DNA of 64,000 bases from AP-15 sp963735445 (GTDB lineage: Bacteria > Pseudomonadota > Alphaproteobacteria > ATCC43930 > CGMCC-115725): assembly GCA_963735445.1 (NCBI GenBank), contig CAVTLC010000016.1:13506-77505 (forward strand), in the 5' to 3' direction. Both the position numbers and the translations under genes were made by a program. The stretch's first letter is position 1. Every line of letters starts with the position of its first letter. This document shows, piece by piece, positions 1 to 9,373 of the stretch. Below the pieces are notes generated by a model. The model ran no database searches. It had not been told where the DNA came from and worked only from the letters and a program-made list of their open reading frames with translations.

Positions 1-747
1 GCGCTCAAATATGACGGCATCTTCACGCTGCAGACCAAAGGCGACGGACCGATCCGGCTGATGGTGGCGGATGTGTCGACCGATGGTGCGGTGCGCGGCT
101 ATGCCCAATACGATCAGGCCAAGCTCGATGCCGTCACCACGGCTGAGGCCGGCGCGGGCGTGAGCCTGTCGGTGCCGCGGCTGCTCGGCGGCGGGTATAT
201 CGCTTTCACCGTCGATCAGGGCGAGGAGACCGACCGCTATCAAGGGATCGTCGAGCTGGCGGGCGCCACCTTGGCGGATTGCGCGCAGCACTATTTCCGG
301 CAATCGGAGCAGATCCAGGCCGGCATCAAGCTGGCGGTCGGCCAGACCGGGCCGGGCGATACCTGGCGCGCCGGCGGGTTGATGCTGCAACGGGTGCCGC
401 CCGAGGGCGGCTATGGCGTGATCGCCGACGATGTCGAAGACGGCTGGCGTCGCGCCATGGTGCTGATGAGTTCGGCGACATCGGACGAGCTGATCGATCC
501 CGGCCTCTCCCCGCATCGCTTATTGTTCCGGCTGTTTCACGAAGATGGGGTTCGGGTTTTCGACACCCACCCGCTCGAAGCGCGCTGCCGCTGCTCGCGC
601 GAGCGGATCGAGAGGATCCTGCGCGCCTTTCCCGCCGACGAACTCGACGACATGCAAAAGGAACGGGTAACCACCGTCACCTGCGAGTTCTGCAGCCGCC
701 GATACACCTTCGAGGCCGACGAGATCGGCCGCCTCGCCCCGGCATAA
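1..747 (+). CDS. hslO: Hsp33 redox-regulated chaperone, 5' truncated
   Basis: Holdase chaperone of the cytosol that is switched on by oxidation of a C-terminal zinc centre. The frame is open from base 1, so the start lies outside the window; about 248 residues are present of a usual ~290-330. The C-terminus carries the diagnostic zinc motif CRC, 29 residues, then CEFC, inside the family spacing of CXC-X27-32-CXXC. The middle contains the family-typical stretch around SEQIQAG. It is followed after 21 bases by the nitroreductase gene. Family assignment is secure; only the N-terminus is missing. Confidence 0.93.
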   Translation, partial: ALKYDGIFTLQTKGDGPIRLMVADVSTDGAVRGYAQYDQAKLDAVTTAEAGAGVSLSVPRLLGGGYIAFTVDQGEETDRYQGIVELAGATLADCAQHYFRQSEQIQAGIKLAVGQTGPGDTWRAGGLMLQRVPPEGGYGVIADDVEDGWRRAMVLMSSATSDELIDPGLSPHRLLFRLFHEDGVRVFDTHPLEARCRCSRERIERILRAFPADELDDMQKERVTTVTCEFCSRRYTFEADEIGRLAPA

Positions 748-768
748 GTCAGCCGACGAGGCCGGGCG

Positions 769-1610
769 ATGGCCGCGGATTACGAAGCCGAGTGGGGCGC
801 CCGATTTGGGACGGCGGCCGATCTTTCGGGCGACCTCCCGGATATTCCCTGGCTGCGGCAGGTGCTGTTGCGCCGTACCCATCGCCGCTACTTGCCGCGC
901 CCAGTGCCGGCGGATTTGTTGCGGCTGCTGCTCGGGGCGGCATTTTCGGCCTCCTCCAAATCCGATTTTCAGCAGGCCTCGGTGATCCGTGTCACGGACC
1001 GAGAGACGGCGCGACCAGCTCGCCGCACTGATCCCGGATATGCCGTGGATCGGCACGGCGCCGGTGTTTTTGGTGTTCTGCGGCGATGCGCGGCGGCTTG
1101 AGCAAATCGGTGATCAGCGGGGGCACCCGAACGACAACAGCCGGCTCGAGGGCTTTTTTAACGCGACGGTCGATGCTGCCCTCGTCATGCAGACCTTTAT
1201 TCTTGCGGCGGAGACCGCCGGCCTCGGCTGTTGTCCGATCAGCGCATTGCGCAACCATGCCGATGCGGTCGCCCGGATACTGGAACTGCCCGAAAAGGTG
1301 TTCCCGGTAGCGGGGTTATGCATCGGTTATCCCGCCGCCGAGGGGTTTGTCAGCATGCGGCTGCCGCTGGCGGTCACGGTGCATCACCGACCGCTACGAC
1401 GACAACCGCCTTGCCGAAGATGTTGCGGCTTACGACCGGCGCCGCGCCAGCCGCTATTCGCCGCCGCGCGAGCAGCAACGCGCCCCGGATATCTTCGGCT
1501 ATGCCGATTTCTACGGATGGTCCGAAGATAAATCGCGCCAGGCCGCGGCGCAGCCCGAAGGGGAAAGCTTCCCGGCCCACCTTCGCTCGCGCGGCTTTAC
1601 TTTCGATTAG
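769..1610 (+). CDS. Nitroreductase family oxidoreductase, two apparent frameshifts
   Basis: FMN-dependent NAD(P)H oxidoreductase family (nitro/quinone/flavin reduction, substrate unknown). The coding signal moves from frame 1 to 2 near 1010 and from 2 to 3 near 1386; each step is explained by one extra base. Removing both gives 840 nt, a 279-residue protein without stops. Recognisable parts are the N-terminal RRTHRRY/ADLLRLLLGAAFSASS region that binds flavin phosphate, the central IGTAPVFLVFCGD, VDAALVMQTFILAAETAGLGCCPIS, and the C-terminal DRYDDNRLAEDVAAYD. It starts 21 bases after hslO. It may be an intact gene with two consensus errors or a recent pseudogene; the same defect elsewhere in the window favours errors. 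Confidence 0.75.
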
Positions 1611-1640
1611 AGCGGCCGAAGCGCCCGCATTCCGGAAGAA

Positions 1641-2177
1641 ATGGGGCGACCGGCGCCGGCTCAGGTAAAGGCCCAGGCAGCGAAGGCCCAGGCAATTGTC
1701 GTTTTGGGCTGCCCGTCATCGTCGCGGCTGCGCCGACGCCTCGACCGCGGGATCGACTTGTTCCAGCAAGGTCTCGCGCCGGCGCTGGTGTTGTCGGGCG
1801 GCGGCAGCGGAGCGACACCAGAAGCCGAGATCATGCGCCGTGCGGCGACGGCGCGCGGCATTCCCGAGAGCGCGTTGCTGGTCGAGCCCTATTCGCGCGA
1901 CACAATCGGCAATGCGCGCGAGACGGCGCGATTGTTGCGCCGGCATGGCTGGCGGGCGGTGATCCTGGTCAGCGATAAGACTCACTTGCCACGCGCCGCG
2001 CTGCTGTTCCGCCTCGCCGGCGTCGAGGTGGTCGGGCGCTCGGGCGTCAGTTCGTCATCGGCGCTGCTCGAATTCACAACCGCGCTGCGGGAGGCGCTGG
2101 CATTTCTGCCGAGCCTGGTGCGCGCCCTCGTTACTGAGCCAGAAAGCCGCCGTCGACGGCGAGCGTGTGACCGGTGA
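1641..2177 (+). CDS. YdcF-like (DUF218) protein
   Basis: Member of the YdcF/SanA/DUF218 family, Rossmann-like proteins linked to envelope or vancomycin-sensitivity phenotypes in enterobacteria; biochemical role unsettled. Visible family features are AIVVLGCP near residue 18, LVLSGGGSG, EAEIMRRAATARGIP, the LLVEPYSRDTIGNARET signature and AVILVSDKTHLPRAALLF. At 178 residues it is a soluble, minimal version with no obvious signal anchor. The start follows a GGAAG element closely. The 3' end overlaps the end of the convergent SDR gene by 47 bases; the arginine-rich last residues may therefore come from another small frameshift. Family call good, function unknown. Confidence 0.75.
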   Translation: MGRPAPAQVKAQAAKAQAIVVLGCPSSSRLRRRLDRGIDLFQQGLAPALVLSGGGSGATPEAEIMRRAATARGIPESALLVEPYSRDTIGNARETARLLRRHGWRAVILVSDKTHLPRAALLFRLAGVEVVGRSGVSSSSALLEFTTALREALAFLPSLVRALVTEPESRRRRRACDR

Positions 2178-2919
2178 CCATCGCCGCCGCCGGGCTTGCG
2201 AGATAGAGGATCGCGTGCGCGATCTCCTCCGGCGTCGCCAGCCGTCCCATTGGGGTCAGTGCCGCGATGCGCTCCATAACGCCGGGCTGGTCGAGCAATG
2301 GCGCGGTCAGATTGGTGCGCACCCAGGTCGGCGCCACCGCGTTGACTCGGATGCCGGAGGATGCCCATTCGACCGCGAGCGCCCGGGTCATATTGACGAC
2401 CGCCCCCTTGGTCGCCTGATACGACACGTTCGGATAAATCCCGCCGCCCGAAAACCCCATGATCGAGGCGAGGTTGACGATCGCGCCGCCGCCGCGCCGC
2501 ATCATCTGCCGTGCGGCCGCTCGCGAGCACAAGAACACCCCGGTCAGGTTGACCGCGACGACCTTGTCCCACTCGGCGAGCGGTAATTCCACCGCCGCGC
2601 GACGGATGCCGATCCCGGCGCTGTTGACCAGGATGTCGATCCCGCCATGGCGCGCCGCGACAGCGTCAATAGCGGCATCGACCGATTTCTCGTCAGTGAC
2701 ATCGGCGGCATGCGACGAGACCGGCCGGCCGAGAGCGGCAATTTCCTCCGCGACGGCCGCGGCGCGAACCGGATCGATGTCGAGCACCGCGACCGCGGCG
2801 CCGACGCCGGCAAGTGCGGCTGCCGTTGCGCGTCCGATGCCGCTGCCGCCGCCGGTGATCAGGGCCACCTTGCCGTTTAGGCGAAAGGCCGAGAGAGGGT
2901 CGTTGGCGATTTCGGTCAT
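2131..2919 (-). CDS. Short-chain dehydrogenase/reductase (FabG-like)
   Basis: NAD(P)-dependent classical SDR of 262 residues. Shows the cofactor motif TGGGSGIG near residue 21, the NSAGI structural motif (the usual NNAG), catalytic Ser in the NLASIMG strand, YQATK as the YxxxK catalytic pair, and a C-terminal VDGGF. Substrate cannot be read. The frame is open further upstream, but the start at 2919 is preferred because it has a GGGAGACAGG element just upstream and forms an ATGA overlap with the stop of the transporter gene, implying translational coupling in a two-gene operon. Tail-to-tail overlap with the YdcF-like gene. Confidence 0.88.
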   Translation of the reverse strand: MTEIANDPLSAFRLNGKVALITGGGSGIGRATAAALAGVGAAVAVLDIDPVRAAAVAEEIAALGRPVSSHAADVTDEKSVDAAIDAVAARHGGIDILVNSAGIGIRRAAVELPLAEWDKVVAVNLTGVFLCSRAAARQMMRRGGGAIVNLASIMGFSGGGIYPNVSYQATKGAVVNMTRALAVEWASSGIRVNAVAPTWVRTNLTAPLLDQPGVMERIAALTPMGRLATPEEIAHAILYLASPAAAMVTGHTLAVDGGFLAQ

Positions 2920-4286
2920 TTCCTGTCTCCCTCGAATTTGATCGGCGCCAATACCAACCTCGGTTGCAGCCGCCAAAACCAGACGGCGACGATCAGCGTC
3001 GCGCCTCCGGTCAGCAGAAACAGCCCGGGAACGCTGACCCCGACAGCGATCAATGCCATCGTCGCGACGGCAGCGATGACCATTGCCGCGGCGTTGATCA
3101 CGTTGTTGGCCGCGATTGCCCGGGCGCGCTGGGCGCGCGCGCTCGCCGCCTGCAACAACACGTAAAGCGGCACGATAAAGATCCCGCCCGACACCGCGAT
3201 CCCCAGCAGATCGATGAGGATCCGCCAATGCGCCGGCGATGAAAGGAACGGGCGCAGACCGAGCAAGGTACCCACTCTCGCCACGGCCGGCGGGCTCGCC
3301 CACCACAGATCGATCGAGAACAGAGCGATGCCAAGAGCACCCCACGGGACGGTTCGAGCACTGATGCGACCACCGAGAATGCGGCTGCACAGCAGCGAGC
3401 CGATCGCGATCCCGATCGTAAAGACGGTCAGGAACAGGGTTACGACGAGCTGCTCCCCGCCCAGCGAAAATCGGACATAGGCCGGGAATTGCGACAGGTA
3501 AATCGCACCGGCGAGCCAGAACCAGGAAATGCCGAGTATCGAATAAAACAGGATACTTTCGCGCGCGGCTTCGCGGATGATATGCCCGGTGGCGGCAAAC
3601 AGGTTCCACTCTAACGGGCTTCGCGCCGCCGCCGGGCTGGTTCCCGGGATTGCCAGGCTTGCCGCCCAGGCGGCGAGCGCCACCAAAATGATCAGCGCCG
3701 CGACAATCATCGCACCGTGATGCCCGGCTATGAGCACGCCGGCGATCGTCCCGAGCAAAATCGCGATAAAGGTGCCGGCCTCGACGAGCGCATTTCCGAG
3801 CAGGAGCTCATGCGGCGCGAGCAGATCCGGAAGGATCGCGTATTTGAGCGGGCCCAAGAACGCCGCCTCGATCCCCATCACAAACAGGATGACGAGCAAT
3901 GCCGTAGTGCTGCCGAGCAGCACGCCCGCTGCCGCCGCAATCATCAGCGCAATTTCGCTGAGCTTGATCAACCGGATCAGCCACGCCTTGTCGTGCTGGT
4001 CGGCGAGCTGACCGGCGGTCGCCGAGCACAAGAAGAACGGCAGGATGAAGAGCCCGCCGGCGAGCGGGATCACGATCTCCGCCGATCTCTGCGAGGCGGC
4101 GTCGGTGCTGTAGGCGATCATCAGCACCAAGGCGTTCTTGACTGCGTTGTCGTTGAATGCCGACAAGAACTGCGCCGCGAACAAAGGCCCAAACCGCCGC
4201 GAGCCAAGTAGCGCGATCAGCCCGGAACCAGCAGGCTCGCTACGCTGGGCGCGTATAGCTGTCATAGGGTTCTGTTTCGCATGCAT
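2916..4286 (-). CDS. MFS transporter, LplT-like
   Basis: Inner-membrane major-facilitator protein of about 456 residues with roughly 12 hydrophobic segments. The N-terminal segment FLSAFNDNAVKNALVLMI is the hallmark of the lysophospholipid transporter (LplT) branch and of the transporter half of Aas fusions, which flip lysophospholipids inwards for re-acylation. No Aas acyltransferase is adjacent; the coupled downstream gene is an SDR instead. Two starts are possible, at 4286 and at 4265 (MTAIRAQ); the longer is given. Substrate by homology only. Confidence 0.8.
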   Translation of the reverse strand: MHAKQNPMTAIRAQRSEPAGSGLIALLGSRRFGPLFAAQFLSAFNDNAVKNALVLMIAYSTDAASQRSAEIVIPLAGGLFILPFFLCSATAGQLADQHDKAWLIRLIKLSEIALMIAAAAGVLLGSTTALLVILFVMGIEAAFLGPLKYAILPDLLAPHELLLGNALVEAGTFIAILLGTIAGVLIAGHHGAMIVAALIILVALAAWAASLAIPGTSPAAARSPLEWNLFAATGHIIREAARESILFYSILGISWFWLAGAIYLSQFPAYVRFSLGGEQLVVTLFLTVFTIGIAIGSLLCSRILGGRISARTVPWGALGIALFSIDLWWASPPAVARVGTLLGLRPFLSSPAHWRILIDLLGIAVSGGIFIVPLYVLLQAASARAQRARAIAANNVINAAAMVIAAVATMALIAVGVSVPGLFLLTGGATLIVAVWFWRLQPRLVLAPIKFEGDRK

Positions 4287-4371
4287 GTCGCGCGACGGCG
4301 AGCCTTGCCTTCGCCATCATAGGCCGCGACGCTGCAAAAGCTCGCTGGAATGGCGGCTCCGCGAGGCAGCC

Positions 4372-5748
4372 CTACGGGTTGACGGCCGCGACCTGGGGTT
4401 CGGTAAACGGCTCGGTGCGGTGCACGACCCCATCGTCGTACAATTTGCCGATCGCACCCTCGGACAGCCCTAGCATTTGCGCGAGAATGTCGGTTGTGTC
4501 GTCGCCGATCGAGGGCGCTCCGCGCCAGATCCGGCCAGGGGTCAACGACATTTTCGGCACCACACCGTAGACGCGGATCGGAACGCCCGACTGCCGGTCG
4601 AGCACCGGCACGGTCATCTCGCGCGCCGCGTAATGGGCGTCCTCATATTGGTCGCGAGTGTTAAAGACCCGCGAGCAGCCAATCTTTGCCGCATTCAACT
4701 CGGTTTCGACCTCGATCGCTGTGCGTGCGGCGCAATACTCGCGCAGCCGCTGATCGAGCTCCCGCCCCTTTGCGGAATTGACCGCAGCAGCGTCTTTCGA
4801 GCACGCGTCGTAGCAATACTCGACCGGGTCAAGTCCGAGGAATTTGGGCACCCGGTCATAAATCGCCCCGCCAACCGCGGCAATGTAAACCCATCCGTCG
4901 CTGCATTGGAACGTGTCATAGGGTTGAAAACCAGCTGGAGCGTTTCCGGTATGTCCGTAGACAGCACCTTCGCCGGTGTAGAGGGGCAGGGTGTTGCCAT
5001 TGGTCTGCGCCACCGCTTCGAATTGCGCGAGGTCGACCACCTGACCGCGCCCGCTGTTTTTGACCTCCCACAATGCCATCATCGTCGCCGCCCATCCGGT
5101 GAGCGCTGTGACGTAATCCCCGGTATAGGTCTTGGCACGCTGCGGCGGCCCTGCCGGATCGCCGGTCAGGTTCATCATGCCGCCATAGGCCTGCGCGATC
5201 GCGTCGTAGCCCGGACGCCCGAGATATTCGTCTTTGCCGTATTGCCCGTATGTGCTGACTCGGACGATGACGAGGCTCGGGTTGACCGCCAATGCCAGCT
5301 CGTTGGTGATCCCGTTGCGTTCGAGCGTGCCGGGCATCGACAATTCCATCCAAACGTCGGAAATCTTCCACAACGCCATCAGGACCTCGATCGCGCGCGT
5401 CTGCTTGAGGTCGAGCCCCAGCGACAGTTTGTTCTTGGTGACTTCCGCCTCATCGCAGCCGTGCGGCCGCGGGCCGCGGGTCAATTGCGGCGCGGTAAAA
5501 CGGAAGACATCACCACCGGGACGTTCGACGTGAATGACTTCGGCGCCGAACTCCGCCAGCTTTGTGCCGATATAGGGTTGCGCAATCAGCTGTCCTGTGC
5601 CGACCACGCGAATACCCTTGAGCGGCCCGAAAGACGGCGCGATGCAAGGCGTTGCCGGCCGCTCCAGATGCTTGATCCAGTCCGGGATTGTCTTGCGCAG
5701 TTTCTCGATATTGTCTTCGCTCGGAACTAATCTCGGATCGTGCGGCAT
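4372..5748 (-). CDS. Class III CoA-transferase (CaiB/BaiF family)
   Basis: Transfers CoA between carboxylic acids through an aspartyl-CoA thioester. The 458-residue protein has the family opening GIRVVGTGQLIAQPYIGTKL, the stretch AEFGAEVIHVERPGGD, and the catalytic-Asp context RPGYDAIAQAYGGMM, close to the CaiB-type sequence, so a carnitine- or bile-acid-like substrate range is possible but not proven. There is no acyl-CoA dehydrogenase or ligase beside it. It reads leftwards, head-to-head with the thioesterase at 5905, across a 156-base intergenic space with AT-rich stretches that must hold both promoters. A second family member lies at 53566-54723. Confidence 0.88.
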   Translation of the reverse strand: MPHDPRLVPSEDNIEKLRKTIPDWIKHLERPATPCIAPSFGPLKGIRVVGTGQLIAQPYIGTKLAEFGAEVIHVERPGGDVFRFTAPQLTRGPRPHGCDEAEVTKNKLSLGLDLKQTRAIEVLMALWKISDVWMELSMPGTLERNGITNELALAVNPSLVIVRVSTYGQYGKDEYLGRPGYDAIAQAYGGMMNLTGDPAGPPQRAKTYTGDYVTALTGWAATMMALWEVKNSGRGQVVDLAQFEAVAQTNGNTLPLYTGEGAVYGHTGNAPAGFQPYDTFQCSDGWVYIAAVGGAIYDRVPKFLGLDPVEYCYDACSKDAAAVNSAKGRELDQRLREYCAARTAIEVETELNAAKIGCSRVFNTRDQYEDAHYAAREMTVPVLDRQSGVPIRVYGVVPKMSLTPGRIWRGAPSIGDDTTDILAQMLGLSEGAIGKLYDDGVVHRTEPFTEPQVAAVNP

Positions 5749-5904
5749 ATCTTATCGGTCTCCCATATATTTTGAGCGAGCGGGTGCAGGTCTGAGTGCT
5801 GCTTACGGATTACCGCCGCTTTGTCGGGACATTAGCAGAAAACCGCAAGGTTTCGCTAAATTGTAGCCCAGTGAAATTATTGTCCAATTCCTATTGAGGA
5901 CAGC

Positions 5905-6381
5905 ATGATCGATGCGGCGGAATTGGCGCGGTTCGGGGTTGAGCCGGGGTGGCGGTTTGCGATCCATCATCGCGTGCGCTGGAGCGAGTGCGACCCGTTC
6001 GGCCATGCCAACCATCGCGCCTATTTCGAATGGTTCGAGGAGGCGCGCAATCGCTATCTCGAAACCGCCGGACTGCCCGAGCTTTCGGCGGGGACACCAG
6101 GGCCGGTCATCGCCGAGACCGGCATCCGCTATCACCGGCCGCTCGCCTATGGCGACGAAGTTCTGGTCAGCGCACGCACGGTAAGGCTGGGACGCACCAG
6201 CTTTGAAATGGAGTACGCGGTTTGGCGGCAGGGTCTGTGCGCGCAAGGCCGCGCGGTGCTGATCCTGGTCGTCAACGCGACCGGTGAAAAGACGCCGCTG
6301 CCCGATGCGCTGCGCCGCGCTATGCTGGCGCGCGACCCCGACGCCCGCGAAACCGGCGGCAACACAAGGACACCCGTATGA
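5905..6381 (+). CDS. Acyl-CoA thioesterase, 4HBT hotdog family
   Basis: Hotdog-fold thioesterase hydrolysing a thioester, most likely acyl-CoA. The 158-residue protein has the 4-hydroxybenzoyl-CoA thioesterase/YbgC signature: VRWSECDPFGHANHRAYFEWFEEARN, in which the Asp of CDPFGH is the expected catalytic acid, followed by the ETGIRYHRPLAYGDEV strand. A GAGGA element precedes the ATG. It overlaps the next gene by four bases (ATGA), so the two are probably co-translated; a thioesterase with a phosphodiesterase suggests handling of a phospho- or CoA-linked metabolite, which is inference only. Confidence 0.87.
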   Translation: MIDAAELARFGVEPGWRFAIHHRVRWSECDPFGHANHRAYFEWFEEARNRYLETAGLPELSAGTPGPVIAETGIRYHRPLAYGDEVLVSARTVRLGRTSFEMEYAVWRQGLCAQGRAVLILVVNATGEKTPLPDALRRAMLARDPDARETGGNTRTPV

Positions 6382-7652
6382 AGCGCGCCGTTATCGTTAT
6401 CTGCGACAGCCTGCGCCGCGATTTGATCACGTCCGAGGACGCGCCGTTCCTGACCGAGTTGGGGCGACGTTCGGCGCAATTTCTGAACCATTCGAGCGTG
6501 TTTCCGTCGACGACGCGGGCGAGCGCGGCCTCGATCGCGACCGGCTGCCGCCCGGCGCGCCACGGACTGCTCGGCAACACGATGGCGATCGACGAGGGCG
6601 ACGGGCTCGTCTGCCTGTCGGTCGGAGCACCCGATTTTCGTGATCGGCTGCATCGCGCGACCGGCCGCACCTTACACGCGCCAACAATGGCCGAGCGAGT
6701 GACGCGCGCCGGCGATACCGCGATCGCATTCTCGAACGTGTCGCCGGGTGCGGCCTATTTTCTCGACCCGGATGGTTATGGCTGGGTCTACAACGCGGCC
6801 GGAAGCTTCGGCCCCGGCCGGCGCCCGTTGCCCGCCGCGGAGGGGCTGGCAGTCGGCAAAGGCGAGGCCGGCGACAACGCCGTTACCGAGCGCTTTTGCG
6901 CCGAAGTGTTGCAAGATCGTGCGCCGGCATTGGCCATGTTGTGGCTGTCCGAGCCTGATTACACCGGGCACCACATGCCTTTGGGCTCACCCGAGCATCG
7001 CCGTGCGATCGCGGCGGCGGATGCGAATGTATGCCGTGTTGCCGAGACGGTGGCGCGGCTTGACCCCGGCGGCGAGGATATCCTGCTCGTTGTCGGCTCC
7101 GATCACGGCATGGAAACCGTCGCGGAGACGATCGACCTGGAGGGGCTTCTGATCGATGCCGGTCTAAAGGACGGGCCGGGCTCCTCGGATGTCGTTATCG
7201 CTCCAAACGGGACGGCGGCGCTGATCTATTTCACACAACCTGAAAGCGCCGGTGTTGCAGACGTCGCGCGCTTTCTCGAAATCCAGGATTGGGTCGGACG
7301 GGTATTCACTCGCGACGGGCTCGCCGCGACGGGTTTGCCCACAAGCTCGCGGGCGCAGATCGCGATCACGATGAAAGCCGATGACCGGGCGAACCCGCAT
7401 GGCGTGCCGGGTCACAGTCACATCGTGCGCGACTCGTCCGGGCAGGACACGACCGGCTTTGGCCAGCATGGCGGGCTCGGGACCAACGAGCAGAGCCCGT
7501 TTCTGTTTGTCTCGGGTGGCGGATTTACCGCCGACGCTCATCGCGGGCCTACCTCGCTCGTCGACATTGCGCCAACCGTGTTGCGCCATCTCGGCCTTTC
7601 CGTCGATGGCCTCGACGGCCGCCCGCTGCCTCGTAGCCCGAGCGCGGTCTGA
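6378..7652 (+). CDS. Alkaline-phosphatase-superfamily phosphodiesterase
   Basis: Type I phosphodiesterase/nucleotide pyrophosphatase-like metalloenzyme of 424 residues. The two-zinc site is visible: CDS at residues 9-11, the nucleophile threonine in FPSTTRASAASIATG, EPDYTGH, GSDHGM, and a late GQHGG histidine. No signal peptide is evident, so it is probably cytosolic. A metal-independent alternative such as phosphoglycerate mutase lacks the TTR nucleophile context. Starts inside the thioesterase stop codon. Substrate unknown; nucleotide, phosphonate or phospholipid headgroup diesters are all possible for this superfamily. Confidence 0.85.
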   Translation: MKRAVIVICDSLRRDLITSEDAPFLTELGRRSAQFLNHSSVFPSTTRASAASIATGCRPARHGLLGNTMAIDEGDGLVCLSVGAPDFRDRLHRATGRTLHAPTMAERVTRAGDTAIAFSNVSPGAAYFLDPDGYGWVYNAAGSFGPGRRPLPAAEGLAVGKGEAGDNAVTERFCAEVLQDRAPALAMLWLSEPDYTGHHMPLGSPEHRRAIAAADANVCRVAETVARLDPGGEDILLVVGSDHGMETVAETIDLEGLLIDAGLKDGPGSSDVVIAPNGTAALIYFTQPESAGVADVARFLEIQDWVGRVFTRDGLAATGLPTSSRAQIAITMKADDRANPHGVPGHSHIVRDSSGQDTTGFGQHGGLGTNEQSPFLFVSGGGFTADAHRGPTSLVDIAPTVLRHLGLSVDGLDGRPLPRSPSAV

Positions 7653-7841
7653 TCCCATCTCATCCGGGACGAGTCAGCCGCTCGAATTCCGTTCTAGCGA
7701 GCATCGCATAGGGTCTGCCTCGATCGGCGTCTTCAGAGTTCATGCGCTAACACCAAGCGGCGGTCGGCGGGATCACAACCGCCGGCTTTCCTGGTCGGTG
7801 CAGCCGGCTTACACTGATCGCGGCTGTAAGGGAGGAGACGG

Positions 7842-8879
7842 ATGTTGTTGCGCGACGCCTGGTATATCGGCGCTTGGGCCGATGAGATCGGCGGCGAACC
7901 GCTGGCGCGTCGGATTTGCGGCGAACCGATCGTGCTGTTTCGCGATCGTCAGGGTTCGGCGGCGGCGCTCGCCGATCGCTGCTGTCACCGCGCCGCCCCG
8001 CTGAGCATGGGGACAATCGTCGAAGACGGTATCCAATGCGGCTATCACGGGCTGATCTTCGACGCCGCCGGGCACTGCGTCCATATCCCCGGGCAAAAGC
8101 AGATTCCGGAGGATGCGCGGGTGCGCGCCTATCCGGTGGTCGAGAAGGATCAGCTGATCTGGCTGTGGATCGGCGACCCGGCCAAGGCCGATGCGTCGAA
8201 GATCGTCGATTATCCCTATCACAACGATCCCGGCAAATGGCCGAACAAGCACGACGTCTACCCGATCAAAGGCAATTACATGCTGATGATCGACAATTTG
8301 ATGGATCTGACCCATCTCGGCTATCTGCATGCCAAGACGGTCGGCGGTAACCCGTCGCAGCACGTCGCCGCCGAGATGAAGACGTCGCGGACGCCGAATG
8401 GCCTCAAATTCACCCGCTGGATGAAGAATTCGGTGCCGCCGCCGAGCTATGTCAAAGCCGCCGGGTTTACCGGCCGCGTCGACCGCTGGCAGGAATTCGA
8501 ATTTGTCGCCCCGTCGAGCGTGCTGCAATGGACCGGGGCGGCCGATGTCGGCGCCGGCGCTCCCGAAGGCAGGCGTGACGGCGGGTTTCAGTTCCGCCTG
8601 TTTCATGGGCTGACGCCCGAGACCGAGACCAGCTGCTTTTACTTTTGGTCGGTGGCAAACGGGTATCGCCAGAACGACCCGGCGGCGACCGAGCAGCTGT
8701 ACCAGGAGATCGCACCCACCTTTGTCGAAGACCGCGTCATGGTCGAGGCCCAACAGGCGCGGCTGAGTGAATTCGGCGAGGCGGGCCTCGTCGACATCGC
8801 CTCCGACGCTACCCGCATGCAGATGCGCCGCATCCTCGAGCGCCTGATCGCCGCCGACCAGCAACTCGCCGCGGAGTAA
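7842..8879 (+). CDS. Rieske non-heme iron oxygenase, VanA-like
   Basis: Terminal oxygenase component of an aromatic O-demethylase/dioxygenase type system, 345 residues. The N-terminal Rieske [2Fe-2S] site is C47-x-H49, 16 residues, C66-x2-H69. The catalytic iron site is the later DLTHLGYLH stretch (Asp, His, His). Length and order resemble vanillate monooxygenase VanA and related LigX/TsaM enzymes. A strong GGGAGGAGA element precedes the start. No ferredoxin or reductase gene is adjacent, so the electron donor must be encoded elsewhere. Substrate unknown. Confidence 0.88.
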   Translation: MLLRDAWYIGAWADEIGGEPLARRICGEPIVLFRDRQGSAAALADRCCHRAAPLSMGTIVEDGIQCGYHGLIFDAAGHCVHIPGQKQIPEDARVRAYPVVEKDQLIWLWIGDPAKADASKIVDYPYHNDPGKWPNKHDVYPIKGNYMLMIDNLMDLTHLGYLHAKTVGGNPSQHVAAEMKTSRTPNGLKFTRWMKNSVPPPSYVKAAGFTGRVDRWQEFEFVAPSSVLQWTGAADVGAGAPEGRRDGGFQFRLFHGLTPETETSCFYFWSVANGYRQNDPAATEQLYQEIAPTFVEDRVMVEAQQARLSEFGEAGLVDIASDATRMQMRRILERLIAADQQLAAE

Positions 8880-9041
8880 AGGCTCGTCGGCTGGTTTGCG
8901 TCGGCAGCCGCTGGAGGACCCCGCCGGGCTTGACCCGTTGCGGGGTTCGGAGACGAGCAAGTTCCGTCAGCCCGGCATGACAACAGCCGCCGTCCGCGGA
9001 TTGCAGCAGCCCTGCAGCGGCGTCCAAACCGAGGCGCGGAG

Positions 9042-9098
9042 GCGCCTGGACCACCATCGATGATCCAGGCGCAGCCAGGCGCGACCCGAGATCGCGCC
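9042..9098. terminator. Two adjacent GC-rich inverted repeats
   Basis: GCGCCTGGA at 9042-9050 pairs perfectly with TCCAGGCGC at 9064-9072 (13-base loop), and GGCGCGA at 9078-9084 with TCGCGCC at 9092-9098. They sit directly beyond the stop of the leftward tautomerase and downstream of the Rieske gene, as expected for a bidirectional terminator, but neither has a clear T-run. The remaining bases of 8880-9100 show no convincing gene. Confidence 0.4.
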
Positions 9099-9100
9099 CG

Positions 9101-9325
9101 TCACGCAGCCTTGGCGCGCGCCAGAGCGTGGACGTCGGCGGTGGTCATCGCTTTGCCTCCGATCCCCCAGTCGCCGCTTTCCACCTCTTCGACCAGGCAT
9201 AAGGTGACCTGGCGCATATTCTCGCCCTCGATCGAGACCATGGCGTCGGTCAGCTTGCTGATGATCTGACGCTTCTGTTCATTACTGAAAACGTCCTTGA
9301 TGACGCGAACTTGAATCAGTGGCAT
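9101..9325 (-). CDS. 4-oxalocrotonate tautomerase family protein
   Basis: Small 74-residue tautomerase-superfamily subunit. The catalytic Pro follows the initiator Met (MPLIQVRVIKDVFSNEQK), which is the defining feature after Met removal; family members form hexamers and interconvert keto and enol acids. The body EGENMRQVTLCLVEEVESGDWGIGG matches the 4-OT/DmpI type. A GGAGAAA element sits just upstream of the start on the minus strand. It stands alone, back-to-back with the regulator at 9522. Confidence 0.88.
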   Translation of the reverse strand: MPLIQVRVIKDVFSNEQKRQIISKLTDAMVSIEGENMRQVTLCLVEEVESGDWGIGGKAMTTADVHALARAKAA

Positions 9326-9373
9326 TGGATTTCTCCTTTTATCTGAGTTACTGGTCGGTGCGGGCGTGAGATT

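Noticed and set aside
2920..3609. Upstream extension of the SDR frame, suggesting a fusion protein of 492 residues
   Set aside because: The extension overlaps the MFS gene in another frame; the internal ATG at 2919 has a good ribosome site and ATGA coupling.
4477..5730. 417-codon open frame opposite the first CoA-transferase
   Set aside because: Antisense shadow; no family motif, no ribosome site, biased composition.
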